In this document: piece by piece, positions 11,913 to 25,351 of the stretch | How positions within the stretch are numbered: position 1 is the first letter of the stretch | Layout: each line of letters opens with the position of its first letter | Assembly: GCA_021613535.1 (NCBI GenBank) | Contig: CP075494.1 | Coordinates: 8,060,001 to 8,124,000 of the forward strand | Reading direction: 5' to 3' | Source: Adineta vaga | Lineage: Eukaryota; Rotifera | DNA: 64,000 bases | Translations under genes and position numbers: made by a program | The notes under the pieces: model-generated | Told to the model about the DNA's origin: nothing | Database searches by the model: none | The model's input: the letters and a program-made list of their open reading frames with translations, nothing else

Positions 11913-12629
11913 CTATTTTTGTCCAGTTGAAAAGAGAAAAACGACGGCTGTTGAAAGGGCAACGGAAAATAAATAATTGACTGTTGGTGAAAAATTCTTG
12001 AAGACGAAAAATGATAAGACAATCAAGCAAACAAGATAGAAAGCATTGTTATAGAAGATGGAAAATGTTGTTGCTTCAAAGTCAGCGACTTCATTTTTGC
12101 GTGTCAAAACTCTATTGAATAGAAGAATATGTTATTCGAATTGAATGATAAAAATCGTTTCTTTGTCACATACCGATCATCTTTATCTTTCTTATTGGCA
12201 TTTTTATCATTGCTGAAGATTTTAGAAATTTCTCGAATGACAGCTTCTTCACGTTTTTGTGCGATCCTAAAAATCAATGAACAATTTAATCGTATAAATC
12301 AATAAGAAGAACAATGATTACTGACTTATGTTTTAAAATAAATTTCATATTTTGATAGGCTAAATTGAGAAAATAGGTGCTAGCAATGGTACCAAGAATG
12401 AAATGAATAAAATACGATGAAAAGTCCATTTGATGAATACGCCAGAAAAGCCCTAGAAAATATCTTTAGATTGAAAATTTCGTTCTAAAATTATTAACTT
12501 ACAAAGCGGAATAGCTGATACGACAGCAGCATTACCACTGAATAAAGCTCGTGATTTTGTTGTTGCATTACGGCTAAAATCTTGAAGAAGTAAATCTTCA
12601 TCACGAGATGTTGATCGTTGATTAGACAT
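11913..12629 (-). CDS. SSR3: Translocon-associated protein subunit gamma (TRAP-gamma)
   Basis: Four exons, minus strand (12629-12503, 12452-12326, 12266-12174, 12111-11913), 181 residues, the usual family length. [11 protein letters not shown] and SALF-type [11 protein letters not shown] near the N-terminus, [13 protein letters not shown] in the middle and [20 protein letters not shown] before the last pair of membrane helices match animal SSR3 closely. Four membrane segments are visible. The protein is part of the heterotetrameric TRAP complex beside Sec61 in the ER membrane, where it helps nascent chains with weak signal sequences to enter. Nothing unusual. Confidence 0.95.
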
Positions 12630-13075
12630 AATCTCTGTCGTTATTTTTCTTCTAAAAATTCGATCTATGAAAAGAGTGATAAATGAATAGAAACTGAAAC
12701 GAAATGATTTAAAGCAGTTGTGTATGTAGACAATTGGTAAAAAAATGATCCTGTACAACGTTGGAATCCAGATCTAGCCACGTCTTGCCATCAAAAAATC
12801 AATTAAACCTTCGATCGTTTTTCGATCGTTTTCAGATGATACAGAAAAAATAAAGAATAGTTTTATTCGAACTTTTTCTTTATCAAATTTTTTTATTGAG
12901 AAGTTATTTTCGATCGATAGATGGCATTATATAATAATGAAGATCATATAAGATAATAAAAAAACTTCATAATCGTTCTGTTCGTTCGTTCACATTCATT
13001 GATGAATAAAATATATATAGACGATGGTTATACATAAATACAATAAAAATCTCGAAAGAAACAAATGTACATAAT
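12630..13075. other. Spacer between two minus-strand genes
   Basis: It carries the TRAP-gamma promoter and the 3' UTR of the HIT-domain gene. An ATTGAGAAG-rich AT tract and short poly(A/T) runs are present; no gene is seen. Confidence 0.45.
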
Positions 13076-14021
13076 TTAAGTAGAAACAAAATGTTGACTT
13101 TTTTTAAATTCATTCAACCAAGTCTGATGGTATATTGGATGAAGCCAACGAAGAAATAATTGTTCATCCATTTGGATGTACCCAACGATTCTTTCTGATT
13201 TGATTTGTTGAATATTATTAAATAAAATACGATCCGTACGTTCAACTACATTCACATTTTTGTTCTTTTTACCCGTAACGTATAAACATAAATGTGCACC
13301 AAAATTATCAAATAAAGGATGAATTGTCGAAAGTTTCTTTCGAGCAGAAAAATAGAAATTTTCCATGAAACTATATAAAGTTTTTAATTCAATGTTTTTC
13401 TTCTTTGTAATTATACCAATTCGAGGCGAGCAAGCCAAAAAGACGAGAGTAAATTTCGATGTATTAAATTGACTTAGTGGTACATAATATGAAATAGGAT
13501 CATTAATACATCTATATGCCATTGATAAACATTTTATTTGATATTGATTATATTTTAATTTCGAAGAAATAAAATCATTTTCCATTTGAGTTAAATAATC
13601 GGTTGATGATGACCAGTAATTCGAACATTTTTCCGGTGTAACCTATAGTGGAATAGAGAGAAAATGTCAAAATTTAAGTCAATTATTATTGTATCTATTG
13701 TTACCGTACCATTTTTTTTACTTCTTGACGATAAGCTTTCTTTGGTACACATAAATGTGCATGAAAATGTTTGAAATTTTGTTGATACCAAAGACCACGA
13801 TGAAAGGAGAGAATAGCATTAGTATCGAAATCTGGTTTATCAGTAAGAAAATCAGTAACCATTTGCATCACTTCTTTTATTTCATTTTCAGTTGCTGTTA
13901 CTTTACGAAATTGTTTTTTATGAGTAATAATGAAATGTGGTCGTGGAGTATATAAATCGAACATGAGTTGTACTGATAGATTCGATTGATTAGCAAGAAT
14001 TTCAATAGTTTGATCGATCAT
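13076..14021 (-). CDS. HIT-like domain protein
   Basis: Two exons on the minus strand (14021-13710 and 13642-13076), 292 residues. The first half contains SFHRGLWYQQNFKHFHAHLCVP; the HFHAHLCV stretch fits the histidine-triad consensus HxHxHxx of nucleotide hydrolases and transferases. The second half has a new fold-like block (CLSMAYRCINDPISYYVPL, FNTSKFTLVFLACSPRIGI) not recognised. HIT proteins hydrolyse or transfer nucleotidyl groups from substrates such as ApppA or AMP-lysine. The two-part layout resembles neither aprataxin nor FHIT exactly, so only the superfamily is assigned. No signal peptide or membrane helix. Confidence 0.55.
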
Positions 14022-14445
14022 AATTGTTTGAAATCAATTAGAAAGGAGATGATAAATATTTCGAATCGACAGTTTCGTTCGTTTGGATAAAATCAATATG
14101 GAGAGAAAAGAAAGAAGAATAGAATAGATCTATTTTCACGTGACGAGTCATACAGATATATATATATATATACATTCTTAGTAGTTCGCTCGAAAATTTC
14201 TGTTATCATTCTATATAATGTGATCGACAAGCAAGAATCTGATTTTGATCTTTATTTAATCGCTGCATTATATAGATAGAGTATATTTCAATGAATAGAG
14301 AATCAAAATTATCAAATTTATTTATATTAAATTCTTAAGTAATCAAAAGAAAGAAAAAAACAGCAGATTATATGTAATTTCACACATTCTAAACAAGTAA
14401 ATAAACAAAAGAAAAAAGACAAAAGTTCGATATATATGTTATCTC
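14022..14445. other. Spacer with (TA)n repeat
   Basis: Promoter of the HIT-domain gene and 3' UTR of the aminotransferase. A TA dinucleotide tract lies at about 14155-14172. No gene seen. Confidence 0.5.
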
Positions 14446-16218
<1,773 letters not shown>

Positions 16219-18346
16219 GGTTTTCTACTGCGAAAATTACTTGATATATTGAACTTAATACGTTGTCTTTTATAACTACGATATGTAACACCACCTGTCG
16301 TCGATTGAGTTTGAGCGTAAAGGGGTTCCGTATAAACTTCCACCATTAAGTCTTAAACACTTCGTCAAATCTCTTCCCGGTCGATTTGTTGGGTGACTGA
16401 GAGAAGGAGAGATCGAGAATCGAATACTTTATGGATTAGTTATTGAATTCTTCTCTTTATATATACATATTCCGATAAGAAAGAAAGAAAGAGAAAAGGA
16501 GAAAAAAAAGCGAAAAAATAAAAGAGAGAATTATCTATCGATATTTAGATAGAGAAAATCATTGTGTGAAGTATAACACCTGGATCAAAGAAGAGAGAAT
16601 GAAAGGGTTATAGCCCTATTAGACACACCCATTCAGTATGAGAGAGAGATAGAGAGTGAATAAGAGAAATAGATAAGTGCCCCGAAAGAGAAAGAAAATT
16701 CAGCTTAAATGGTAATCTTTCTCTCTCTCTCTCACGCTCACGCATTTCTGACGGTGCATATCGATCGAATAAAAAAAACTTCAATGATGGCATCTTTCTA
16801 TTTTTAATCTCTACTTTCAATCATTTGAAAAAAGTACATTGAAGACTTTTGTCTTATTTATGATTACGATATAAGAAAAATTTTATTAGTAAGCAAGAAT
16901 CCAACTAAATAAATGTAAGTATAAAGTACAAAGAAATACACTTTTCATTTCTTTGTACTTTAGTGCCTAAATTTATTTAGCAGATTCTTGCTACTATAAA
17001 AGAAAGAGAACAGGATATAACCTATGGTGTTCGAATCCTACTTTCAGTATTCATTATATTATTTACACCTATATATATTTGTACAAATTTGATGTGATGC
17101 AAGAGTCGAAAATCAGTTCGTTGGAAAATTCTATTTTGTTAAAACTTAGAGATCATTTCAGTAAGACTTTTTCTCGAAGAAAAAGTAAGAAAGATTGTTT
17201 GGTTATCTTTGATGAATCATTCTTTGTCAGTGCTGACGATGTAAATTGATAAAATTCATATCATCTGACCGACAATAACAATGATGTGAAAAAATGCCGG
17301 ATGACTATCGATAACGAGCAAATATAGAAATCAATTTTTTTTTATTATTATTTAACATTGATTTACTCAAGATTTATTATTCTTTGAAGAAAAGATAAAA
17401 ATAATTGAAGATATTTAAATGCTTTATCATTTCAACTCGTGATTTGATATCTAAAAATAGTATATATAAATGTACCGATTGATATCCCTAGTTTTTTTTT
17501 CTATATTGACATGGAACCTTCTCGAACTTTCGTCGTCATCATCGTCGTGTATAGTTTTACAATGGTAACAGAACTTTATCGATAATATGAATTGACGATT
17601 AGAAAGTAAAGTCAGACGATGATAGAGAATTCAAAAGCATATGCAATGATTGATTAGATTCGAAGACATAACTCACTAAATACTGGATAGAACTATATTC
17701 TAGACCAAAGAGTATATATGAAGTATAGCTTTTGATATTTTCATGGTTGATTTATTCAAAAATCAAGTCATGTAAAGTAATCTTGACCATATACTCTCAA
17801 TTAAGTATTTATATGAATGAACATAAATTAGTGAATAATAATGATAAGATATGAGTATTCATTGAAGTTAATTATAGTGTAATTATTTATCACTGGTCAA
17901 AATCGCGATTAAAATGATAAATGAATCGATTCTAATAGAAGCGATTATTGAAAATGAATATAAATATTTTGTTGTTACTATCCAAGAGTAAGATCTGTAT
18001 AAAACAGATGATGAAATAGTTTGTTTCATGATTTATTGTTATTAAGTCCTTGATTTGATTTTGTTCTTTTTCTTTTTACTCATGAAAAACTCTTGAAAAA
18101 AATTCTTCTCTAACCAATTAAAACTCAGTTCGATAGATATCGTTTATAATTCTACTACTTTTCTTTTGAGCATCTCTAATCGTGTAATTCTTTTCAAAAT
18201 GTGGTTTATATCATCAGAAAACATAGCTCATAATTTAACAATATTCAATTTTATAGTTTATCCAATCAAAATCATCCAAATCGTCCGGTTGTCATACTCA
18301 TATTACTTCACTTTAGAATAAAATCTCTTGTTATTTTTTTGATGAA
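16219..18346. other. Intergenic region, purine/pyrimidine tracts and a long hairpin
   Basis: Two kilobases between divergently transcribed genes. GA/CT simple repeats lie at about 16480-16520, 16639-16655 and 16713-16732, and an imperfect inverted repeat occupies 16887-16996. No exon with recognisable protein content was found. Confidence 0.5.
16887..16996. repeat. Imperfect inverted repeat, about 50-bp arms
   Basis: The arms 16887-16938 and 16949-16996 are near reverse complements; the innermost 18 bp (AAAGTACAAAGAAAT core) pair perfectly around a loop of about ten bases, and the outer AGCAAGAATC blocks also pair. As RNA it would form a long hairpin of pre-miRNA or small-element type. No flanking coding sequence explains it. 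Confidence 0.7.
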
Positions 18347-19516
18347 ATGAGTTTCATGAGAATGCTCTGGATTTTTCTATTTATTCTGATAAATTATATC
18401 AACGCTCAAGAATCCGATGCTTATGAAGTTCGTGAACATAGTCTTGTTCGTCCCTATCCATCAGGTAGAGTTAGTCTAATATTAATAAGAAGCCTTTGAA
18501 TTATATTTATTTACTTAGTTTTCTCAACATCGAATTCATATTGGCATTTATATGGACATTCAATTGCTACAGATCAATATATTCGTTTAACATTAGATGC
18601 ACAAAGTAAATTTGGAGGATTATGGAATATGATACCGATCGCTTTTCCTGATTGGGAAATTCATGTTCATTATCGTGTACATGGCGAAGGAAGCACATAT
18701 TTTGGTGATGGATTTGTTATTTGGTATGCTAGAGATCCAAAATTAGAAGGTAAGAATATTCTTTTTTAACTTTTAATATCTAATTTGAATTTTATGAGTA
18801 TTGACCAATTCATATGAACTCATTTTCTATTCATACATAGGTCCAGTTTTTGGTTACACAGATCACTTTTATGGATTAGCTATCGTTATGGATACTTATG
18901 CTAATGGTCATGAACATCAAGGGGTAAATCATTTTCAATTCTTCTCATAAACACTTGTGAAATTAGCTTCATTCTTTAGCATGTTTTTCCATACATATCA
19001 GCCATAGTAAATAATGGTACACTACATTATGATCACGATCGTGATGGTACAAATCTAAATATTGCCGGTTGTGAATCATCATTTCGTGGCCGTACTACTG
19101 ATACACTTGTTGCTATACGATATCATAACAATCGTTTAACAGTTTCAACTGATATTGATGGAAAAAATACCTGGACTGAATGTTTTTCGATTGATGATAT
19201 TCATTTGCCAACACATTATCATTTGGGTTTTACAGCAGCTACTGGTCAACTTAGTGATAATCATGATATTATTTCTGTTCATACTTATCAATTAGATACA
19301 TCCGAGCAACGACGAACAGAAGACCGAAAGAATATACTTCCTGTAGCACCTTCAGCAAAACTAGGCGATGCAACTCTAGAGATTTCTCAGTCAAGCACTT
19401 GGTCAGCATTAAAAATATTCTTTTTTGTCATTCTTTTCATCCTCATTTGTGTGGGTAGTATTGGATTATTTGTCTATATAAGATATTATCGTCAACGAAC
19501 AGTAAGATTCTATTAG
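18347..19516 (+). CDS. L-type lectin, VIP36/LMAN2-like cargo receptor
   Basis: Four exons (18347-18464, 18519-18749, 18841-18923, 18980-19516), 322 residues. A signal peptide (MLWIFLFILINYINA) is followed by a single leguminous-lectin-type domain: RLTLDAQSKFGGLWNMIP, FGDGFVIWYARD, DTYANG, FPYISAIVNNGTLHYDHDRDG, GCESSFR, and LSDNHDIISVHTYQL. Calcium and mannose-site residues (the DG and DTYxN motifs) are kept. A single membrane helix near residues 285-308 precedes a short cytosolic tail ending RQRTVRFY, like the KRFY tail of VIP36. Members carry high-mannose glycoproteins between ER, ERGIC and Golgi. The in-frame ATG at 18347 is chosen because 18342 is followed directly by a stop. Confidence 0.92.
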
Positions 19517-19884
19517 AAATCGACCGTTTACTTTTCGTGATAAATAATTTCGTTCATCAAGTGATATTTTGTTGTTTTCTAAATTCATTATTTACATGGT
19601 TTTCTCCTGTGATATGCTCAATATTTTGTGATAATGAATGAATGATCTTTTGCCTTTGAATAATAAATACGTACTAATACAAATCGTATCTGTTGAATAT
19701 TTCTGATTATATACGACCCCTTAGTCGAATAGTAAACACGGTAGTAATTCGTAAAGGAGGAGAACAACAAAACACCATGGTGTTTTTATAAAGAACGAAG
19801 AGAAAAAAATAACTGATTCACTTTTCTTTCTTATCGACTTTCAACAAGACAAAGTTTATTAACTTAGTACATTTCGAGGTTACT
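19517..19884. other. Spacer between two plus-strand genes
   Basis: 3' UTR of the lectin gene with AATAAA-like TGAATAATAAATA near 19660, then the promoter and 5' UTR of the MMADHC gene. No other feature seen. Confidence 0.45.
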
Positions 19885-20781
19885 ATGGATCGGCTTTTAA
19901 CACCTGTTCGTTCTCGATCATTACTATATCTTCTTCCAACCCGTCATTTTTCTTCAATTAAACCGAATTCATTCGAATTAAAATCTCGTGCTTTATTAAA
20001 TCTTGTCAATCAATTTGAAGTGTCCAAACAAAATTCATCAATACCATCATTATCAAATTTTGATCTCACCAATGAATTTAATTCACTTTTTCCTTTACCA
20101 GGACATGTTGGATTTGCTAGCCTTGAAACCAAACGATTACTAAAACATAATTTAAATCATCTTGAAAATGATCTACTAGAACAATTCACTCCTACAAAAA
20201 ATATTCCATCATTACCAAGAAAAAATCAAAATAACATAGAAATTCAAACATATAATTGTTCATCAACGATTCGTTCTGAATTTAATTCATTATTTCTTAA
20301 TTATAATACTTCAACACAACCACTGACAGCAATCACAATCTTATTTCATACAAAATCTAATATGTCGACTTGGTCTATTGAAGTTGAAAACGAACGTAAA
20401 CAATTAGCTGAACAATTTACTAATTTAGCTCATGAAATATCGACTTATCTCAGCAATAAAAACTATTGGGTAGATTTTATTGATCCATCCAATGGTAAAC
20501 CTTATTACGGTCCACCAACATCCGATGCTTTATTTGAAACTGATGAACGTTTTCGACATTTTGGACTTGATATCGTTGATTTAGGTTGTTGTCGAGTGAT
20601 TGAACATCTTCAATATGGTAAATATATATTTTCTTGAAAAAGAAACAAATACTTTTCAAATTTTCTTCTAGGTACGAATGTATTTGTTGGTTGTATATTT
20701 ACAAGTGCATCAAAGATCGATTCAAATATTCAACATTTACTAAAAGGATTTGTTGCACCTCGTAGTACAAAACAAGATTAA
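19885..20781 (+). CDS. MMADHC: MMADHC-like cobalamin trafficking protein
   Basis: Two exons (19885-20617, 20672-20781), 280 residues, close to the human length. The first 27 residues are basic and hydroxylated with no acids, a mitochondrial presequence. LFPLPGHVGF corresponds to the conserved LPGNIGF, and the C-terminal block is near-identical to the vertebrate protein: MSTWSIEVENER, YWVDFIDPSNG, GPPTSDALFETDERFRHFG, DLGCCRVIEH, VFVGCIFTSA. The Cys pair in DLGCC is retained. MMADHC hands B12 from MMACHC either to cytosolic methionine synthase or to mitochondrial methylmalonyl-CoA mutase. Nothing truncated. Confidence 0.93.
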
Positions 20782-21620
20782 GAATTGACATTGTAGTAAA
20801 GACCAACATTTATATAGATTATTTAATCAAAAAATATAAGCAAAAAGACATCCTAAATAGATCAATGAATGCTCTCGATCATATGTAAAAAATAGGCACG
20901 TTTATTACAAGTTTAGTCTAATTCAATAAAATAATTGAACGATTTAGATCGTACTCTTCAATTCAGTAATCAAACCACGTGTCTAATCATAAAACGATGC
21001 GAAGAGTCAATCTGTTGCTATAGCAGAGAAAAAGAAAGAGAGAGAGAGAGAGAGGAAAAAAAGTCTCATTCTTTACCAACAACGACTCAATCTGTGACAA
21101 GGGCGTTCTACTGCATTTTCTTTCTTTTCATTTCTATGCTCAACAGTTGTCATCGCACTCTACACTTGTGCACGACATTTTTCTTCTCTTCTTTTTTTTC
21201 TTTCTTTTTTTTTATATATTCATTGAAAGCTGTTGCTTTCATTTTAAAAGACATCATATTTTTCTATCATTACCATATATATTATTGTCAAACAGAAATC
21301 TATTAAAGGTAAATTGACTTAACATTTTTCTTCCATTGTATAGATGATTGATTGGTCCGAAAGAAGGAATTGATATACGATATTTTCATATATTGTATGA
21401 TAACATTAACTCACATTGAAATTCCGTCTACACTTAAATATACGTAAAGAACGACAAGTTATAAAAAAAAGAAAGAAGTTATGATAGCAGCACATTAGTC
21501 AGCGGAGAATGTTCTCGATCAAGGATTTCTTTGTAAATTTATCAATATATATATATATATATATTCTTGTTTTAGTCATACTCTTACTAATAGACAATCG
21601 AACAATCATTTCCTGTAATA
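20782..21620. other. Intergenic spacer with GA and TA microsatellites
   Basis: A (GA)n tract at about 21032-21052, a T-rich tract at 21180-21215 and (TA)n at 21545-21564. No supported exon. The last part is the ninjurin promoter. Confidence 0.5.
21545..21564. repeat. (TA)n microsatellite
   Basis: About ten uninterrupted TA units 57 bp upstream of the ninjurin start codon, within its probable promoter or 5' UTR. Confidence 0.85.
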
Positions 21621-22591
21621 ATGCATTCGGCAGCAGATGATACTAATCAACCAAAACCACCTGTTCGAGCTGAATTTGCACAAGATCCTCAAAGAGAACC
21701 TTTCTTACCAAAAGTACCAGAACGTATGGATTTACATGAACATAACACCACTAATCCATCGCGTCAGGTAATTCATCGCATTTTTTTTCTAAAACAATAA
21801 ATCACAACATATACATCCTGTTTTCTTCACTGATATCAATGAGATATTCTAAATGAAAATCGTAGGAGGAATAATGATACTAAATAAACATATATATATC
21901 GTTTGTTTTGATACAAGCGACTCCTCGGTAAATAAATAAACCTGATGCCTACTTGTTAATGTATGATAATAAAAACGATAGTTCGAAACGTTTTTCATTG
22001 TATAGAATGAGTGCTGGAGTTGATGTAAGTTTTGGTATATTCAATCTCAAACAAATAAAATTTCTTTGATTTTTTAGACTGATTGTACTTGCAATTATAA
22101 TCGTTATGCTACAAAGAAGACAATTGGTAAGTTGATTGTATTCATTCAACGATAGAATCATTGCTTTTTCTTTTTCAGGTCACGGTTTTCTAGAATTTGC
22201 TTTACTCAGTATGTAATATTTCTTTTTCTTTCTTTTTCATTAACAAAAGACACTTCTTTTCCTTGCACTTTTCACAGCTAGTAATACAATGCAATTACGA
22301 ACATTAATAACTCAAAAACAACGTGATGGAATTTGGATTGCTTCACTTATTCTTGTTTGTATATCAATACTTGCACAAATAGGCTTAACATTTCTCTTAG
22401 TTATTGTTGGCAAAGGTAATATACAAAATCCTCAAAAACAAATCAAATTAGAACGTTATAATAATATAACATTATTTCTGACAATGTTAATATCAACGAT
22501 CAACGTAATTATCAATGTATTTATGTCCACAACAAGTCCAACAAGTTATTTAGACACACATTCATTAGAAATCTTGAAAAAAGAAAATTAA
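21621..22591 (+). CDS. Ninjurin-family membrane protein
   Basis: Four exons (21621-21767, 22078-22126, 22179-22208, 22278-22591), 179 residues. The family core is plain: NRYATKKTIGHGFLEFALLTSNTMQLRTLI, with the two amphipathic helices, then two membrane helices (WIASLILVCISILAQIGLTF and ITLFLTMLISTINVIINVF) joined by the conserved KLERYNN segment. In mammals NINJ1 oligomerises through these helices to rupture the plasma membrane late in lytic cell death, and it also acts in adhesion. The N-terminal 49 residues are Pro-rich and not conserved. A second possible first exon is described among the findings. Confidence 0.92.
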
Positions 22592-23135
22592 AATTCTTAT
22601 CTATTTGTAATAATTTTTCATATTTTATTGGGTGATGTCAGTTTATTCTTTCTTTTTTGTAGTACTATCTGTTATTGTCGTTAGTTTTTTTATTCTTCAG
22701 AGAGAGAGAAAAAAAATTAGCTAAACTCTTATCTATCTTACATCAATGAATCCAAATATACAAAATTTAAATAAAATGACGTCAATAAAAAAATACATTT
22801 TACTTTTCTATGTGAATATTAAAAAAAAAATAGAGAAAAGATAGCAAATATATAGTAGATCTAAACTATATATACATATGACACTAAACGTGAATATAGA
22901 AGGAGCCGTAACCTTACAGCCTCTACCTCTATTCTGGCAGAAATACGTTTTTTTTTCTTTCTCGTTCTGCGACTACTAGTTGTTGTGTTGTCTTGTAAAA
23001 TATATTCTCTCGCAGCACAAACGTATAATCCGATCCTTGTTTTGATTACTACAACTACAGGAATAACTTAGAATTGAAGAATAGGATACAATACAATTTT
23101 TCAATCGTCTATTCAATTGTTGACAATCTTTCTCG
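22592..23135. other. Spacer with a palindromic CRE-like site
   Basis: 3' UTR of ninjurin and the promoter of the FAD oxidoreductase. A perfect TGACGTCA palindrome lies at 22777-22784, about 350 bp before the downstream start. No exon is seen. Confidence 0.5.
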
Positions 23136-24584
23136 ATGACTCAATCGACTGTTCGACATTCGAATCCATTTTGGATTGATCAAAAACATGATTTTATTCC
23201 AGCTTTATTAAAACATCCACGAATTATTCATGGAGAATTAGCAACGAATAATGATGAATATGATGTCGTTATTATTGGTACTGGATTTTCGGGTGTAGCA
23301 TGTGCATATTGGTTAAGAAAACTATATCCTATCGAACGTTTTCCTCGAATACTTTTATTAGAAAAAAATGCTCTACCATGTTCGGGTGCATCGGGTAGAA
23401 ATGGTGGTTTTCTTTGGCCAAGTTATGATTATTTAGCAGGTTATGTTGAAGATTTCGGTTATGAGGATGCCTGTAGATGGGTTGATTTTCAACATGAAAA
23501 TATCCGACAAATTGCTGATGCTGTTAAAGAAAATGGAATTGATTGTCATATTAATTTAACACGTGGTAATGTGGCTTTAGCTCGTACGAGTGAAGAATTA
23601 AGAGATATTCTTCGTTCATATGAAATTATTCAAGATTATATTCAAAAACATCCACAAACAAAAATGACGCTGGATAATTTAGAATTATGGGATGAAACTA
23701 AATGTCAAGAAATGTTACATTCAAGTAAATTTATTGGAGGAATGTTTATGCGTGAATCGGGGACTGTTTGGGTAGCAAAATTTGTTTATGGTTTATTAAA
23801 ATATTGTCTCGATCAATCAGGTGTCGATTTAATGACACAAGGAAAAGTTATTCGAATTGAAGATTCAAAAAAATTAGTTCTAGAAAATGGACGAGTAATT
23901 ATCGCAAAACAAGCTATTGTTCATGCAACAAATGCATATGCTGTTGAATATCTTGATTTTACTCGTGGAAAAATCATACCAACACGTGGACAATGTAGTC
24001 TTTCAAAGCCAATGGAAACAATCTTTTGGCCATTTGGTTTATCAGCACGTGATGGAAGAGAATATTATCATCAATCTCCGTCGGATGGTCGTATTATGTT
24101 TGGTGGTTGTCGATGGCGAAGTCCTGATACTGAACATCTCAATCAAAATGATTCGGAAATCAATGAATTAATTCGAGATGAACATGCACGATACTTTAGT
24201 CAATGGCATCCAGATATTACAGAGAAAAATCATTCCGTTGAAATTGAACAAGAATGGACAGGCATTATGGCATTTACTGTTGATGAATTACCATTAATTG
24301 GACCATTACCAGGTGATGATAAACAATTTTTGTTATGCGGTTATAATGGTAAAAGTTGATTTCTTCATTCATTCAATCGTTGAGAATATATTTGTTGATT
24401 TTTTTAAGGAAATGGAATGCCGAATGTGTTTTTATGTGCAAAAGCTATTGCACGAATGATTGCCAATGATGATCCATATAAAGAAGGAGAAGAAAATCAT
24501 ACAGTTACTTTTCTAAAAATGTTTTTACCTGAACGATTTTTAAATTCAACAAGAAAACAATCATTATCCGAAGAAAAACAATAA
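23136..24584 (+). CDS. FAD-dependent amine oxidoreductase (DAO family, PuuB-like)
   Basis: Two exons (23136-24348, 24409-24584), 462 residues. The FAD-binding Rossmann motif is DVVIIGTGFSGVACAYWLRK, with the LLLEKN strand end and GASGRNGGFLWPSYD, the GxSGRNGG box typical of gamma-glutamylputrescine oxidase and fungal FAD amine oxidoreductases. The C-terminal FAD motif is GYNGNGMPNVFLCAKAIA, split by the only intron. Such flavoenzymes oxidise secondary or primary amines with release of peroxide; the substrate is not shown by sequence. There is no signal peptide or peroxisomal C-terminal tripeptide (ends EEKQ). The layout is more fungal/bacterial than animal, so transfer is likely but unproven. 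Confidence 0.8.
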
Positions 24585-25003
24585 AACGATTTTTCTTTTA
24601 TTAAAACAACGAATTAATAATAGTTCGTAGATAGGATTATTTTTTGTTTATTTATTAACACTTAACTCAGCAAAAATAAATCTATTCTTCTATTTCAAAT
24701 CAAATATTTCTACCAAAGAGAGAATTATAATTAAAATACAAAAAAAAACACTTCGACTTCAATTCGAGAATATCGATATGCACTATTCATCATTCTTGGC
24801 ATAATGACGTTATCATAAAATCTAAAAAACCGACGTCATTACTTTATTTTCGTCTCTCTTTTTTCTCTCTTCATACTTTTTCTTTACTTACATACTAAAG
24901 ATTCGATTTTCTCTTCGTCGACTCACAAACACGTATTTATTCAACGCACATAGACACTCTCTTTTCAAGGTTTAGATAACCATTTCAGTCGAGAAACACA
25001 AGT
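24585..25003. other. Spacer with an inverted pair of CRE-like half sites
   Basis: Promoter region of the GFRP-like gene. AATGACGT at 24803-24810 and its exact reverse complement ACGTCATT at 24833-24840 stand 22 bp apart. Pyrimidine-rich sequence follows to the start codon. No exon is seen. Confidence 0.5.
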
Positions 25004-25351
25004 ATGGCTTTACCATTACATTCAACAATTACAGTTTCATGCGAACAATCGGAAGAACAATCAGGACCAACTATTATTCATAGTACAGGCGTCGGAGATT
25101 ATCGTGTTCAACCTGAAGTAATCCGTATTTTACAAGAATCATGTTCAAATGAAAAACTATGTGATCATGAAAAAGGTGTTCAATGTACTGATTCCGCTGC
25201 ACACATAGTTGATACATTTAAACGTGCTGGTTTTTCCGTGACAACGTCATCAAATGCTGGTAGTCGTAAAATATGGATGTTGACAAAAACAGGTGAAGGA
25301 GGTGCTGATGAAACAAACGATCAAGGTGGAGAAGAAGAACAAAAAGAATAA
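25004..25351 (+). CDS. GTP cyclohydrolase I feedback regulator (GFRP)-like protein
   Basis: Single exon, 115 residues. The middle resembles animal GFRP: GPTIIHSTGVGDYRVQP matches the MVGPTMVGDEQSDPE strand-loop and AAHIVDTFKRAGFSV matches PRIVLDKLERRGFRV, followed by IWMLTK, like LVWCLHK. GFRP is a pentamer that docks on GTP cyclohydrolase I and lets tetrahydrobiopterin or phenylalanine tune it. The acidic tail (GGEEEQKE) and the Cys-rich insert around residues 47-62 are extra. The match is partial and by eye, so an unrelated small protein remains possible. It is convergent with the RdRP gene. Confidence 0.5.
   Translation: MALPLHSTITVSCEQSEEQSGPTIIHSTGVGDYRVQPEVIRILQESCSNEKLCDHEKGVQCTDSAAHIVDTFKRAGFSVTTSSNAGSRKIWMLTKTGEGGADETNDQGGEEEQKE

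Noticed and set aside
17020-17046. GGTGTTCGAATCC, a B-box-like motif suggesting a tRNA
   Set aside because: No T-stem pairing, no A-box and no acceptor stem could be built around it; a chance match.
21100-21306. Phe-rich frame in the ninjurin upstream region
   Set aside because: Arises from a T-rich tract, no start context or homology.
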